Origin: CAZCCC01 sp964497245
GTDB lineage: Bacteria > Patescibacteriota > Patescibacteriia > Buchananbacterales > UBA6539
Length of the DNA stretch: 61,838 nt
Reading direction: 5' to 3'
NCBI GenBank assembly: GCA_964497245.1
Contig: CAZCCC010000003.1
Location: 1 to 61,838, forward strand
Shown here: positions 24,332 through 32,656 of the stretch, in pieces
Layout: each line of letters opens with the position of its first letter
Numbering within the stretch: position 1 is the stretch's first letter
The notes under the pieces: model-generated
Seen by the model: the letters and a program-made list of their open reading frames with translations, nothing else
Databases searched by the model: none
What the model was told of the DNA's origin: nothing
Translations under genes and position numbers: made by a program

Positions 24332-26629
24332 ATGAAAAAATTAATTTTTTTGAGTTTTTTAGTGTTTGGCTTTACTTCAGTAACAGGTCAATTATTAATT
24401 ATTAAAGAAATTGCTTTAAGTTTTTATGGCAATGAGATTTTTTATGGATTAATTATAGGATTTTGGTTTATTTGGTTAGCAATTAGTCTAATTTTTTTTA
24501 GTGGTATCTTTAGCGGGTTCTCTTCTTTAAAAATTTTAACTTTCTGCCATTTATTGGTTCCATTGATAATATTTTTTGCAATACTTTTAATCAGGTTGGC
24601 TGGGAGTATTCTGCCATCATATAATCAAAGTGTTAATCCGATTTTAGGAACTCTTTATCTCGTTTTAATAATTTTACCCCTTTGTCTGGTAATGGGTCTT
24701 CAACTAACAGTTGCCGGCAGACAGTTGTCTGCTAGTCCCCATAAAAGAATGAATATATTTAAGCTGTTCTTTAGAAAAATTCAGGAAAAAATTAGCCGAA
24801 AAAAGGAGGACAGCAGAATAGAAATTATAAATCATGGCTTTTTTTATGAAATTTTGGGGCTGATATGTGGCGGATTATTTTATTATTTATTCTTTATTTA
24901 TTTTGGCTGCGTTGAGGTTTTTTTATTTTTACTGTTTATAAATTATTTACTAATTCTTTTTTTGCCGGGACTTTTGAGAACCAAAGTAATTTTAGGATTT
25001 TTATTTTTTATTATTATTATCTCCTGTCTAAATTTTAATTTTTTTGACGATTTCTTACGCCATAGTGAATCTTGGCGTTTTGGAAGAGAGAAATTTATTA
25101 AATCAACTAATTCTTCATTCAGCGGTATTACGATAACACAAGACGGCAATCATTATAATTTTTACGCGAATAGACTACCTATTGGCTCAACTAAAAAAGA
25201 TTTTTCATCAGAAGAAGTAATCCATTCAATAGTCATACTTCACGAAAAACCAAAAAATATATTATTGATAGGCGGCGGATTCGGGTCATTACTTCAGCAG
25301 ATTGTTAAATATCCGATTGATAACCTAGATTATTTAGAAATTGATTATAAGTTAGTTGAAATTGCTAGGCCTTATTTGGAATTTGAAACCAAATATGATG
25401 ATAGAATTAATTTTATCCCAAAGGATCCCTTTCGCCATTTGAAAAATGCGAGTTATTACTACGACTTAATCATCATTAATTTACCCGATCCATCAACATT
25501 GCAGCTGAATCGTTTTTATTCAGTTGATTTTTTTGAATTGGTAAAAAGAAACCTGGCTTATAAAGGAATATTGGCTTTCAGTCTTTCTTTTCATGAGAAT
25601 TATCCCCCTTCTGATTTTGAATCAATATTTTCATCAATATACAAAAGCCTTAGCAGGGATTTTTCCTCAGTATCAGTATCATTACTAAACGAAAAAATTC
25701 TATTTTCATCTTCTGACTCAAAAATTGATTTCAATCCTGATATTTTAGAATTAAGATTTAGGAGTTTCAATTTGGAAGGTGATTTATTTAAGGTTGATTA
25801 TTTTAAAAACCAATTTCTAAATATTGAAAGTAATGATATACTGGAAAGAATTAAAAAGGATAATTATTCGTCACCTAACTTTAATACTGAGTCGGTTGCC
25901 TTTTGGCAGTATAGTCGATTTTGGTTATTATCTTATTATCCTAGTTTTTCAAAATATTTAGAATTTTTTTTCCATCTCAGCCTGTTAAGATTAATATTGA
26001 TAATTTTTATACTTTTCTTCGGGCTTTATTATGTCTTAGATGTGCTGGTTAAAAAAAATGAAAAAATTTTTTCCGCTATTACAATGGTTTTTCAATTCAG
26101 TGTTTCTTCGGCAGCAATGTGTTTTGTTTTTTTATTGCAAATAATTTATGGTAGTCTTTATCATCAATTAAGTTTGATTTTTGTGATGCTATTTTTGGGG
26201 TCATTGGTCGGTTTCTGGATGGTAAGTTTTTCTTTCCTAAATAAGAAAATCAAATATCATTATCTTTTTAGACTTTATTTTTGTTTTGGAGTTTATCTTT
26301 TTTTATTGGCCATGACTCTAAGATATTATCCTGAATCTTTAAAGCAACCTTCCATTTTTTATTTTTTAATTTTTTCTCTTGGATTATTTCCAGGTTTTGA
26401 ATTTCCAATAATTAATAAATATTATTTAAAAGATAAACAGGAATTACTTAATAAAACAGGCGCTATCCATGGGGCCGGTATGATGGGAGCAGGATTTGGT
26501 GCTATTTTTTCAACTTTATTCTTTTTGCCGGTACTCGGTTTTGAAAAAACTTTTATACTCGCCGCATTTTTGAATTTTTTGGCGTTTACCGCAATGTTTT
26601 TTCTAAGACAGAATTTTGAAGAGAATTAG
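24332..26629 (+). CDS. Membrane-embedded spermidine-synthase-like protein (long form)
   Basis: 765 aa from the ATG at 24332. Several N-terminal spans (residues ~1-235) and several C-terminal spans flank a soluble Rossmann domain. That domain has NILLIGGGFGSLLQQ, LDYLEIDYKLVEIARPYL and IIINLPDP. In spermidine synthases the last motif is IIxDxxDP, so the first catalytic Asp is Asn here. It may transfer an aminopropyl group or have another SAM-dependent role; the substitution leaves this open. Its last 44 bases overlap the convergent U32 gene. Confidence 0.7.
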   Translation: MKKLIFLSFLVFGFTSVTGQLLIIKEIALSFYGNEIFYGLIIGFWFIWLAISLIFFSGIFSGFSSLKILTFCHLLVPLIIFFAILLIRLAGSILPSYNQSVNPILGTLYLVLIILPLCLVMGLQLTVAGRQLSASPHKRMNIFKLFFRKIQEKISRKKEDSRIEIINHGFFYEILGLICGGLFYYLFFIYFGCVEVFLFLLFINYLLILFLPGLLRTKVILGFLFFIIIISCLNFNFFDDFLRHSESWRFGREKFIKSTNSSFSGITITQDGNHYNFYANRLPIGSTKKDFSSEEVIHSIVILHEKPKNILLIGGGFGSLLQQIVKYPIDNLDYLEIDYKLVEIARPYLEFETKYDDRINFIPKDPFRHLKNASYYYDLIIINLPDPSTLQLNRFYSVDFFELVKRNLAYKGILAFSLSFHENYPPSDFESIFSSIYKSLSRDFSSVSVSLLNEKILFSSSDSKIDFNPDILELRFRSFNLEGDLFKVDYFKNQFLNIESNDILERIKKDNYSSPNFNTESVAFWQYSRFWLLSYYPSFSKYLEFFFHLSLLRLILIIFILFFGLYYVLDVLVKKNEKIFSAITMVFQFSVSSAAMCFVFLLQIIYGSLYHQLSLIFVMLFLGSLVGFWMVSFSFLNKKIKYHYLFRLYFCFGVYLFLLAMTLRYYPESLKQPSIFYFLIFSLGLFPGFEFPIINKYYLKDKQELLNKTGAIHGAGMMGAGFGAIFSTLFFLPVLGFEKTFILAAFLNFLAFTAMFFLRQNFEEN

Positions 26630-27878
26630 TGGATTTTTTTTTCCTCATTAATGATTTTGGTTCAATTTTATATTTTTCTAAATTTTCAACTTCAAAATTG
26701 AAAATTTTTGAGGCGTCTCCTTTAGCCTCTTTTATCTTTTCACCTTTATTATTCTTTAGGTCCCTGACTTTTATTTGATAGATTGATTTTGGAGTAATAA
26801 TTTCTATAGAGCTGCCGTTTTCCAATATATTATGCACTCTTGCATAAATTCTGCTATCTTTGACTTGTAGGATTTCCCCTTTAAACTCCCATTTATTTTT
26901 TGGCTTTGAGGTTTTAAAGTTCATTAATTTATCATGGTTTTTTTCAAACATGAATCCGGTTTCGTATCCTCGATTTTCTACTTTTTCCAATTCTTTTTTT
27001 ATCTTGTAAATTATTATAACTTTTTCTTTTTCAGGCCTATTTGAAAAAATTAAGTCAATTGCTTGGCGGTATGCTTTAGTTGCTACCGCTAAATAGTATA
27101 TGCTTTTTGTCCGTCCCTCCAGCTTAAAGGAAGAAATTCCAGAATCAATTAATTCTTTTAAGTGATCAATCAGACACAGATCTTTTGAATTCAAAATATA
27201 AGTTCCTTTTTTATCTTCTGTGATTGGGATTAGCATTCCTGGTCGCAAAGGCTCTTCAAGGTACAAATTATAGTTCCACCTGCAAGGTTGAGTACAAAGT
27301 CCTTTATTTGCACTTCTTCCCGTAAGCCATGATGAGAGATAACATCTACCCGAATAACTCATACACATTGCTCCATGGACAAAAATTTCAAGGTCTACTT
27401 TTTTTACTAATTTATGTATTTTTTTTATATCATCTAAATTCACTTCTCTGCCCAGGATTATTCTTTTAATTCCCAAGTCTTTCCAAAAGCTTACTGCTTG
27501 GTGATTCAAGGTGTTAGCTTGAGTTGAAAGAAAAATATGAATTTTTGGTAATATTTTTTTTACAATTTTCAATACGCCGGGATCGGATATGATTAGTGCA
27601 TCCGGCGGACATTCTTTAAGATTTTTCAAATGCTTTTCAATTTTGGGCAAGTCTTCATTCTTTGGAAAAATATTAATAGTTATATATATCTTTTTTTTGT
27701 TCAGTTTTGTATATTCAATACCTTCAATTAATGTTTTTAGATTAAATCCAGTTTTTGCTCTGAGAGAAAAAATAGGCAGTCCACAATAAACCGCATCAGC
27801 GCCATACTCAAAGGCGTATTTTAATTTTTTTAAATCACCTGCAGGGGCAAGAAGTTCAGGTTTTATATTTTTTTTCAT
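26586..27878 (-). CDS. U32 family protein (TrhP/YegQ-like)
   Basis: 430 aa. It begins PELLAPAGDLKKLKYAFEYGADAVYCG, the U32 hallmark, and contains EIFVHGAMCMSYSGRC and CTQPCRWNY, cysteines that bind an iron-sulfur cluster in the TrhP/RlhA group. The better-studied homologues hydroxylate tRNA U34 or 23S rRNA C2501 using prephenate, rather than acting as peptidases. The C-terminal beta domain is present. The 3' end overlaps the convergent gene at 24332-26629 by 44 bases. The exact substrate is uncertain. Confidence 0.88.
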   Translation of the reverse strand: MKKNIKPELLAPAGDLKKLKYAFEYGADAVYCGLPIFSLRAKTGFNLKTLIEGIEYTKLNKKKIYITINIFPKNEDLPKIEKHLKNLKECPPDALIISDPGVLKIVKKILPKIHIFLSTQANTLNHQAVSFWKDLGIKRIILGREVNLDDIKKIHKLVKKVDLEIFVHGAMCMSYSGRCYLSSWLTGRSANKGLCTQPCRWNYNLYLEEPLRPGMLIPITEDKKGTYILNSKDLCLIDHLKELIDSGISSFKLEGRTKSIYYLAVATKAYRQAIDLIFSNRPEKEKVIIIYKIKKELEKVENRGYETGFMFEKNHDKLMNFKTSKPKNKWEFKGEILQVKDSRIYARVHNILENGSSIEIITPKSIYQIKVRDLKNNKGEKIKEAKGDASKIFNFEVENLEKYKIEPKSLMRKKKSTNSLQNSVLEKTLR

Positions 27879-28032
27879 TTTTTATTACTTATTTAGTTTT
27901 TTATAATCCACAACTTATTCAGAAAAAATCCTTGACAAACTTTTTATTTTTTCTTGGGTAATTTAGAGTCAAATTGACCAGTGGATAACTTATTTTTTAG
28001 TTCTGAATAAAATTTGTATTCAGCTTTTTTGT

Positions 28033-28174
28033 CTTTTTTATTAGCGACGTAGAGCGAGTGAAACAATCCGCCAAAGGCGGATTGTTTCCGAGCCGAGGAG
28101 CCAAAAAGGGTTAATACCCCGCAGCTTGCTGCGGAAGAAGTAGGCGGAGCTTGCTCCGAGGTTAATACCCTTTA
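28033..28174. repeat. Hairpin-rich interspersed repeat, copy 1
   Basis: Three perfect inverted repeats follow one another: CAATCCGCC/GGCGGATTG (28064-28084), CCGCAGC/GCTGCGG (28119-28134) and CGGAGC/GCTCCG (28145-28158). The last two are bracketed by GGGTTAATACCCC and GGTTAATACCC. The outer edges (TTTTTTATTAGCGACG on the left, GTTAATACCCTTTA on the right) recur in the copy at 58434-58533. It is far more GC-rich than its surroundings. The right end overlaps the last codons and stop of rdgB. It may be a non-autonomous mobile repeat or a transcribed structure. Confidence 0.75.
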
Positions 28175-28757
28175 TTTATTGATTTTATAAATAATTTAAG
28201 TTTTTTTAAGGCAATTGACCGATGACTAATTTTATTTTTTTGTACCCAATTCATTTGAGCGAAAGTTTTTTTGTGGCCAGAAGGAATAAATATTGTATCA
28301 TACTCAAGGCCCGATCTTGGTCTTCCTGCCGGAATCTTTGTAATTTTTCCATTTATCTCCCCTTTGAACATAATTGATTTCCCTTCAGGTGAAACTAGAA
28401 CTATTACTAACTTAAAACAAGCCCCTCTTTTGTTTTCATTAAATTTTGCCAATTGTTTTAATGTATATGATTCAATATTTTCACCTTTTGTCCAGCGATT
28501 ACTTCCTACTCCAGGACTTCCTTTAAGGGCATCTATAAATATTCCCGAGTCGTCGGCAATTACCCACTCATTGGTTATTTTATTTATCTTAGTGGCTTTT
28601 TTTAAAGCGTTTTCTTCTAAAGTTTTTTATCCTCTACTATTTCTTCATTGATATTTAGGTCGCCCGTTGGAACAATTTTTATTTTCAAATCAGAAAGTAT
28701 CTCCGAAATTTCTTTTATCTTGCCTTTATTTTTTGTGGCAAAGATTATCCTGTCCAT
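28162..28757 (-). pseudogene. rdgB: RdgB/HAM1 non-canonical purine NTP pyrophosphatase, reading frame broken at an A6 run
   Basis: From the ATG at 28757 the protein reads MDRIIFATKNKGKIKEI (the T-x-N-x-x-K substrate motif) but stops after 46 codons. The rest of the enzyme continues in the -1 frame: LEENALKKA, ADDSGIFIDALKG with the catalytic Asp, EYDTIFIP and KISHRS. Moving from one frame to the other at the A6 run (28623-28628) restores a ~198-residue enzyme. A sequencing or assembly indel, a real mutation or -1 slippage are all possible. The product would clear ITP, XTP and dITP. It starts three bases after the archease stop and ends inside the repeat. Confidence 0.85.
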
Positions 28758-28760
28758 AAA

Positions 28761-29165
28761 TTAAATATCAAATGAAACAAAAGTTTCAAAACCATCGCCT
28801 GTTTTACTAATTATTAAATGCCTTGACGCCAATGATTTTATTGATTCTTTAAGGTTAGATCTTCTGCCATATGCGACGGCATCTAATTCAGTTTCGGTTA
28901 TTTTTTCAAAGTAGAAATTATTATAACAAACTTTTTTCTGCTCTGAAAAATATAGCAACAATGATAGCCAATCTGCCAAAAGAAGTTCTTTACTCCTTGA
29001 TCTGATATTAATTTTTTCTTTTACTTCGTAGCCGGGTATCTCAATATTTTTTGGATACAAAAAAGTCATCATTGCTATTCCGGCATTAAAAAATAAATCA
29101 GTCATATTCTTGCCGAATATTTTTATTTTGAGACACCTTGGGTCTTGGATGTATTCAAATTTCAT
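28761..29165 (-). CDS. Divergent archease-like protein
   Basis: 134 aa, the archease length. The C-terminal half fits the family well (AVAYGRRSNLKESIKSLASRH, then a DGFETFVSFDI strand), as does LLLADWLSLLLYFSEQKK. The N-terminal DHTAD motif, whose Asp helps coordinate the metal that activates the RNA ligase RtcB, is replaced by YIQDPRCLKIKIFG. No rtcB lies in the window. It may be a degenerate archease or one with a new partner. It is co-transcribed with rdgB. Confidence 0.65.
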   Translation of the reverse strand: MKFEYIQDPRCLKIKIFGKNMTDLFFNAGIAMMTFLYPKNIEIPGYEVKEKINIRSRSKELLLADWLSLLLYFSEQKKVCYNNFYFEKITETELDAVAYGRRSNLKESIKSLASRHLIISKTGDGFETFVSFDI

Positions 29166-29172
29166 AAATCAA

Positions 29173-29202
29173 AGTATAAAAAAACTCCATATAGGGAGCT
29201 GC
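29173..29202 (-). terminator. Rho-independent terminator after the band-7 gene
   Basis: Minus strand AGCTCC-CTATAT-GGAGT followed by a run of seven T. It separates the band-7 gene from the archease gene. Confidence 0.75.
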
Positions 29203-29219
29203 GTAAGATTTAGACAAGC

Positions 29220-29777
29220 TTAGTTTACTTCTTTTAGTAGAACATTCTCTATAAATATTCCGCGTGGATAAAGGATCCTCTCAAGTTCCTGTCTTGCACT
29301 TATTTCAACCTCTGCTCTTTTTGTCGTGGTTATTTCCTGTAGATCATATTTAGCTCCAATCATTCTTACTCTGCTTTGAATTGTCGGGCGAACAATTTTT
29401 TCTAAAAATTTTTCACCAATGCTTTGCCAAATTTCCGGTATCTGCTCCGGATCAAGTCTTAGCAGTATAGTGCCCTCTATGGATATTTTTTTACCATCCT
29501 TAGTCGTAGCGGTTATCGGTTGATCCCCCAATATTTCTGGTTTATCGGGGTTAAATTTCTTACTTATATCATATTCAAGCGTTTGGGTATTAAAAAGCAT
29601 TGCCTTTTGCCAAAAAGGAATTTTTAAATGAAGTCCTGGTTTATATATTTTTTTGAGCACTCCCCTTCCTAGGTCATATACAGCCGCAACATAACCAGGG
29701 GGCACATGTATGAAAAAACCTTTTAAAACATCCTCAACGACGAATGAGTACATCATTTTATCTAATCCATCTGACAT
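29220..29777 (-). CDS. SPFH/band-7 (prohibitin-like) domain protein, short
   Basis: 185 aa. The protein is little more than one band-7 domain: VPPGYVAAVYDLGRGVLKKIYKPGLHLKIPFWQK, then TATTKDGKKISIEGTILLRL, and a final helix ending GIFIENVLLKEVN. The coiled-coil region that normally follows is missing and a terminator comes directly after, so the short form looks genuine. No clear transmembrane helix opens it, though a short hydrophobic stretch precedes the domain. Family members scaffold membrane proteins and proteases. It lies 17 bases after yidC. Confidence 0.8.
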   Translation of the reverse strand: MSDGLDKMMYSFVVEDVLKGFFIHVPPGYVAAVYDLGRGVLKKIYKPGLHLKIPFWQKAMLFNTQTLEYDISKKFNPDKPEILGDQPITATTKDGKKISIEGTILLRLDPEQIPEIWQSIGEKFLEKIVRPTIQSRVRMIGAKYDLQEITTTKRAEVEISARQELERILYPRGIFIENVLLKEVN

Positions 29778-29794
29778 ATTTTTGGTAAGATTAT

Positions 29795-30511
29795 TTAAGC
29801 CTTTTTGACTTTGTTTTTAAGACCTAATTTTATTAAACCTATTATTATTGATATTATAGAAGAAAAAATAAGGGATGTCAAAAAGAATAATGACATTACC
29901 GAAGGAAATAAAGTTAAAAATAAAAAGAATGCTATTGGTAATAGAACAGCATAGATCCTTTCTTTTTTAGAAGGCTGGTCGCTTGAACTCCATATCCCGG
30001 CCATCATAAAGACAAACATACATAAAGCGGTTATTGCCGTTATTGTTAAATCTTTTTGGCTGAGGTCAAGCCATAAAAATTTTGTATTAATAAAATCAGG
30101 CGGCGAAACTTGAGAGTATAACATATGCCTTTTTTCTTCAGTATATATACCGCCTAAAAAAACCCTGCGCAGCAGAAATAGCACCAGAAGCTGGCTTCCT
30201 AAAACTATTATTTTAGCCCAAGGTCTTATTTTCTTCTTTTTTAAAAGTTTTCTTATCGCTTCTTTTCTTTTTACCGGATCATTTATATAGTCTTTGTCTA
30301 TTTGGTTTATTTCAATTTTTAATTTTTCGCTTATAATTTTTCCTTTTTCAGCAAGTATGGTAAAAGGCAAAAGCAGCGTTCTTAAACCAACTGTTAATAT
30401 TATAACAGCAATTCCCATATTGAAAAAAGAGTGATTGGAGTATGTCCAAACCAGCAGATTAAAGGTTGGAATATAAAGATATTGATCCCAAATTAAAGAA
30501 AAAATTTCCAT
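29795..30511 (-). CDS. yidC: Membrane protein insertase, YidC/Oxa1 family
   Basis: 238 aa, short as in Gram-positive and CPR forms without the periplasmic P1 domain. Five hydrophobic segments are visible (about 18-48, 97-116, 154-172, 184-205, 210-230). After the first span comes the family segment TVGLRTLLLPFTILAEKGK, whose Arg lies in the hydrophilic groove, followed by the charged cytoplasmic hairpin. It inserts membrane proteins alone or with SecYEG. It lies directly downstream of tRNA-Gln and is probably co-transcribed with it. Confidence 0.85.
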   Translation of the reverse strand: MEIFSLIWDQYLYIPTFNLLVWTYSNHSFFNMGIAVIILTVGLRTLLLPFTILAEKGKIISEKLKIEINQIDKDYINDPVKRKEAIRKLLKKKKIRPWAKIIVLGSQLLVLFLLRRVFLGGIYTEEKRHMLYSQVSPPDFINTKFLWLDLSQKDLTITAITALCMFVFMMAGIWSSSDQPSKKERIYAVLLPIAFFLFLTLFPSVMSLFFLTSLIFSSIISIIIGLIKLGLKNKVKKA

Positions 30512-30544
30512 ATATAGAGTTATGAGTAAGTTTCAACGGCAAGA

Positions 30545-30615
30545 CTCGGGGACCAGGAGTCGAACCTGGATTGACGGGACCAAAACCCGTTGTCCTACCA
30601 TTAGACGATCCCCGA
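30545..30615 (-). tRNA. tRNA-Gln (anticodon TTG)
   Basis: 71 bases, all four arms pair: acceptor TCGGGGA/TCCCCGA, anticodon stem ACGGG/CCCGT with loop TTTTGGT, and T-arm CCAGG-TTCGACT-CCTGG. The 3' CCA is not encoded. The promoter lies at 30651-30679. Confidence 0.95.
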
Positions 30616-30650
30616 GGCCTGCCACTGAAATTATTGAAAAACAACTATAA

Positions 30651-30679
30651 ACATTATTACTAAAATTGTTTTATGTCAA
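30651..30679 (-). promoter_or_regulatory. Promoter of tRNA-Gln (and probably yidC)
   Basis: Minus strand TTGACA (30674-30679), 17 bases, TAATGT (30651-30656). The start point falls ~29 bases before the tRNA. Confidence 0.7.
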
Positions 30680-30722
30680 GAATATTATCAGGGTTTTAAA
30701 TATCTTAATATATAAATCTTTA

Positions 30723-31646
30723 TTATACTTTAAGATATCTTCTTATCGCTATACTGCTGCCGATTATATTCAGAAGAATAATAACTAGAATTTCTAATCC
30801 AAAAATCTGCCAAAAGTTGCTAGTAAAATATTGAACTATATCAAACTGGTCGCTTAAAAAGAATTTTTCTATTTGAGGCTGAATGAAGTTAAGTAAGGGG
30901 TATACAATAAGAATTGAAATACTGCAAGCAATAATTCCATATAATACAGCTTCAAGTAAAAAGGGACTCCTGATGAACCAATTAGTGGCACCAACTAGTT
31001 TCATAATTGCTATTTCCTGCTGATGGGTATAAATAGCAACTCTTATCGTGTTGAAGACGATAAGCAGGGCAATCAGTATAAATATTCCTGAAACAAGTAC
31101 CCCGACCTTTCTAACGTTATTGGAAATATTATTAATTTTAGCAATATAATTTTTTATCTTTTGATCGTCAAAATTTTTTTCAGAAACAAGCTGGTTGTAT
31201 TTTGAACTTGTTAGAATTTCTATGATTTCAGGGTAATCAGAAAGTTTTTTTGCTTTTATTTGAAGTGTCGCTTCAATCGGATTTGAATCAAGTTGGTCTA
31301 AAGATTCAATTATTATTGGATCATAATAATGTTCCTTTCGGAACTTTTCCAAAGCATCTTCCTGCGATATGTATTGGATTTCTTTTACCTGAGTTAAAGA
31401 TGAAAGATAGGTTTTAGCTTCAAGTATTTGCGGCTCTAGCACATCTGGATAAAAATAAACGCTCACATTTACTTTTTCTTCAACTTCATTAATTGCAACT
31501 TGAGTAATGACATTAATAATAATTAAAAAATTTATTGAAATAAATGCAAGGACAATTATAGTTATTGTTACAACCGATAGCCATATGTTGCGCCAAAAAC
31601 CTTGCCAGGCGAAAATGAATATTCGGTAGATTGAAGATATGTTCAT
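30723..31646 (-). CDS. ftsX: Cell division protein FtsX
   Basis: 307 aa with the four-span FtsX topology: spans near residues 22-45, 178-203, 229-250 and 276-300. A large extracellular loop between the first two contains VSVYFYPDVLEPQ and LSSLTQVKEIQYISQEDALEKFR. The MKLVGATNWFIRSPFLLEAVLYG segment is the coupling region to FtsE. The FtsEX complex activates peptidoglycan hydrolases at the septum. It starts four bases after ftsE. Confidence 0.95.
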   Translation of the reverse strand: MNISSIYRIFIFAWQGFWRNIWLSVVTITIIVLAFISINFLIIINVITQVAINEVEEKVNVSVYFYPDVLEPQILEAKTYLSSLTQVKEIQYISQEDALEKFRKEHYYDPIIIESLDQLDSNPIEATLQIKAKKLSDYPEIIEILTSSKYNQLVSEKNFDDQKIKNYIAKINNISNNVRKVGVLVSGIFILIALLIVFNTIRVAIYTHQQEIAIMKLVGATNWFIRSPFLLEAVLYGIIACSISILIVYPLLNFIQPQIEKFFLSDQFDIVQYFTSNFWQIFGLEILVIILLNIIGSSIAIRRYLKV

Positions 31647-31650
31647 ATGT

Positions 31651-32331
31651 TTAAAGAATATATTTACCTATTTTTTGATCGGAAATTATTGATCCGTTAT
31701 CTAATGCTATTACTCTTTTATTGATTGAATTAACTACTTCACGATTGTGGGTAACCAAAACTACGGTAGTACCGAATTCATTGATTTTTAGTAGTAAATC
31801 TATTATTTCTCTGGTGTTTATTGAGTCCAAGTTTCCTGTAGGCTCATCAGCAAGAAGTATTTTTGGTCGATGGACCAAGGCTCTGGCGACTGCCACTCTT
31901 TGTTGCTCTCCTCCAGATAGTTGTACGGGATATCGCCTTTCTTTATTATTAAGCCCAACTATTTTTATTACTTGAGGAACTATATTTTTAATTTTTTTTC
32001 TTTCATTGCCGCAGACTTCCAAAGCAAATGAAATATTTTCGAAAACAGTTTTTTTAGGCAGAAGTTTAAAATCCTGGAAAACTACGCCCATTTGGCGCCT
32101 TAGGATCGGAATTTCGCTTGATTTTATTTCAGTTATATCCCAGCCCCCGACTATGATTTTTCCTCTCGTTGGGCTTTCTTCCGCCGTCAGTATTTTTACC
32201 AAAGTTGTTTTACCAGTACCACTGCGACCTACTATTGATACAAATTCTTTAGGTTTTATATGCAGGTTAACATTTTTCAAGGCGAAAATATCAGTTGCAT
32301 ACATCTTTGTTATATTTTTTAAGATTATCAT
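31651..32331 (-). CDS. ftsE: Cell division ATP-binding protein FtsE
   Basis: 226 aa. It is a single ABC ATPase domain with Walker A GRSGTGKTT (34-42), Q-loop VVFQDFKLLPKKTVFENISFA, signature LSGGEQQR, Walker B KILLADEP and the H-loop VTHNREVV. The N-terminus IILKNITKMYATDIFALKNV fits FtsE. It powers FtsX conformational changes. No good promoter is seen apart from weak AT-rich boxes; the + strand tRNA genes lie upstream. Confidence 0.95.
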   Translation of the reverse strand: MIILKNITKMYATDIFALKNVNLHIKPKEFVSIVGRSGTGKTTLVKILTAEESPTRGKIIVGGWDITEIKSSEIPILRRQMGVVFQDFKLLPKKTVFENISFALEVCGNERKKIKNIVPQVIKIVGLNNKERRYPVQLSGGEQQRVAVARALVHRPKILLADEPTGNLDSINTREIIDLLLKINEFGTTVVLVTHNREVVNSINKRVIALDNGSIISDQKIGKYIL

Positions 32332-32439
32332 TTGTTTTTATTTAGACTTTTATTATTTTTTATTTTTTTATATAATAATTAGCAGTACTAATATTTTTTT
32401 AAGCAGAAATTAAATACTTAGCTTGTTTTGCTGTTTTGA

Positions 32440-32510
32440 GCGGGATTAGTTAATCGGTTTAACATCACCTTCCCAAGGTGGAAAGACGGGTTCGACTCCC
32501 GTATCCCGCT
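32440..32510 (+). tRNA. tRNA-Gly (anticodon CCC)
   Basis: 71 bases. Acceptor GCGGGAT/ATCCCGC, anticodon loop TTCCCAA on stem TCACC/GGTGG, T-arm GACGGG-TTCGACT-CCCGT. The CCA end is not encoded. It is followed 51 bases later by tRNA-Thr. Confidence 0.93.
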
Positions 32511-32561
32511 CAGATCAGCCAAATAGGTATAAAAATCGTGCTTATTCCCACGTTTTTTAGC

Positions 32562-32637
32562 GCCAAGATAGCTCAATTGGCAGAGCAACGGTATCGTAAA
32601 CCGTAGGTTGTGGGTTCAAATCCCACTCTTGGCTCCA
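32562..32637 (+). tRNA. tRNA-Thr (anticodon CGT)
   Basis: 76 bases including an encoded CCA. Acceptor GCCAAGA/TCTTGGC, anticodon stem ACGGT/ACCGT with loop ATCGTAA, T-arm GTGGG-TTCAAAT-CCCAC. Probably co-transcribed with tRNA-Gly. Confidence 0.95.
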
Positions 32638-32656
32638 AAAAACGCGGGATTATTAT

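Noticed and set aside
30459..30644. 61-aa minus-strand frame across tRNA-Gln
   Set aside because: It spans a complete tRNA and the start of yidC, so it is a chance frame.
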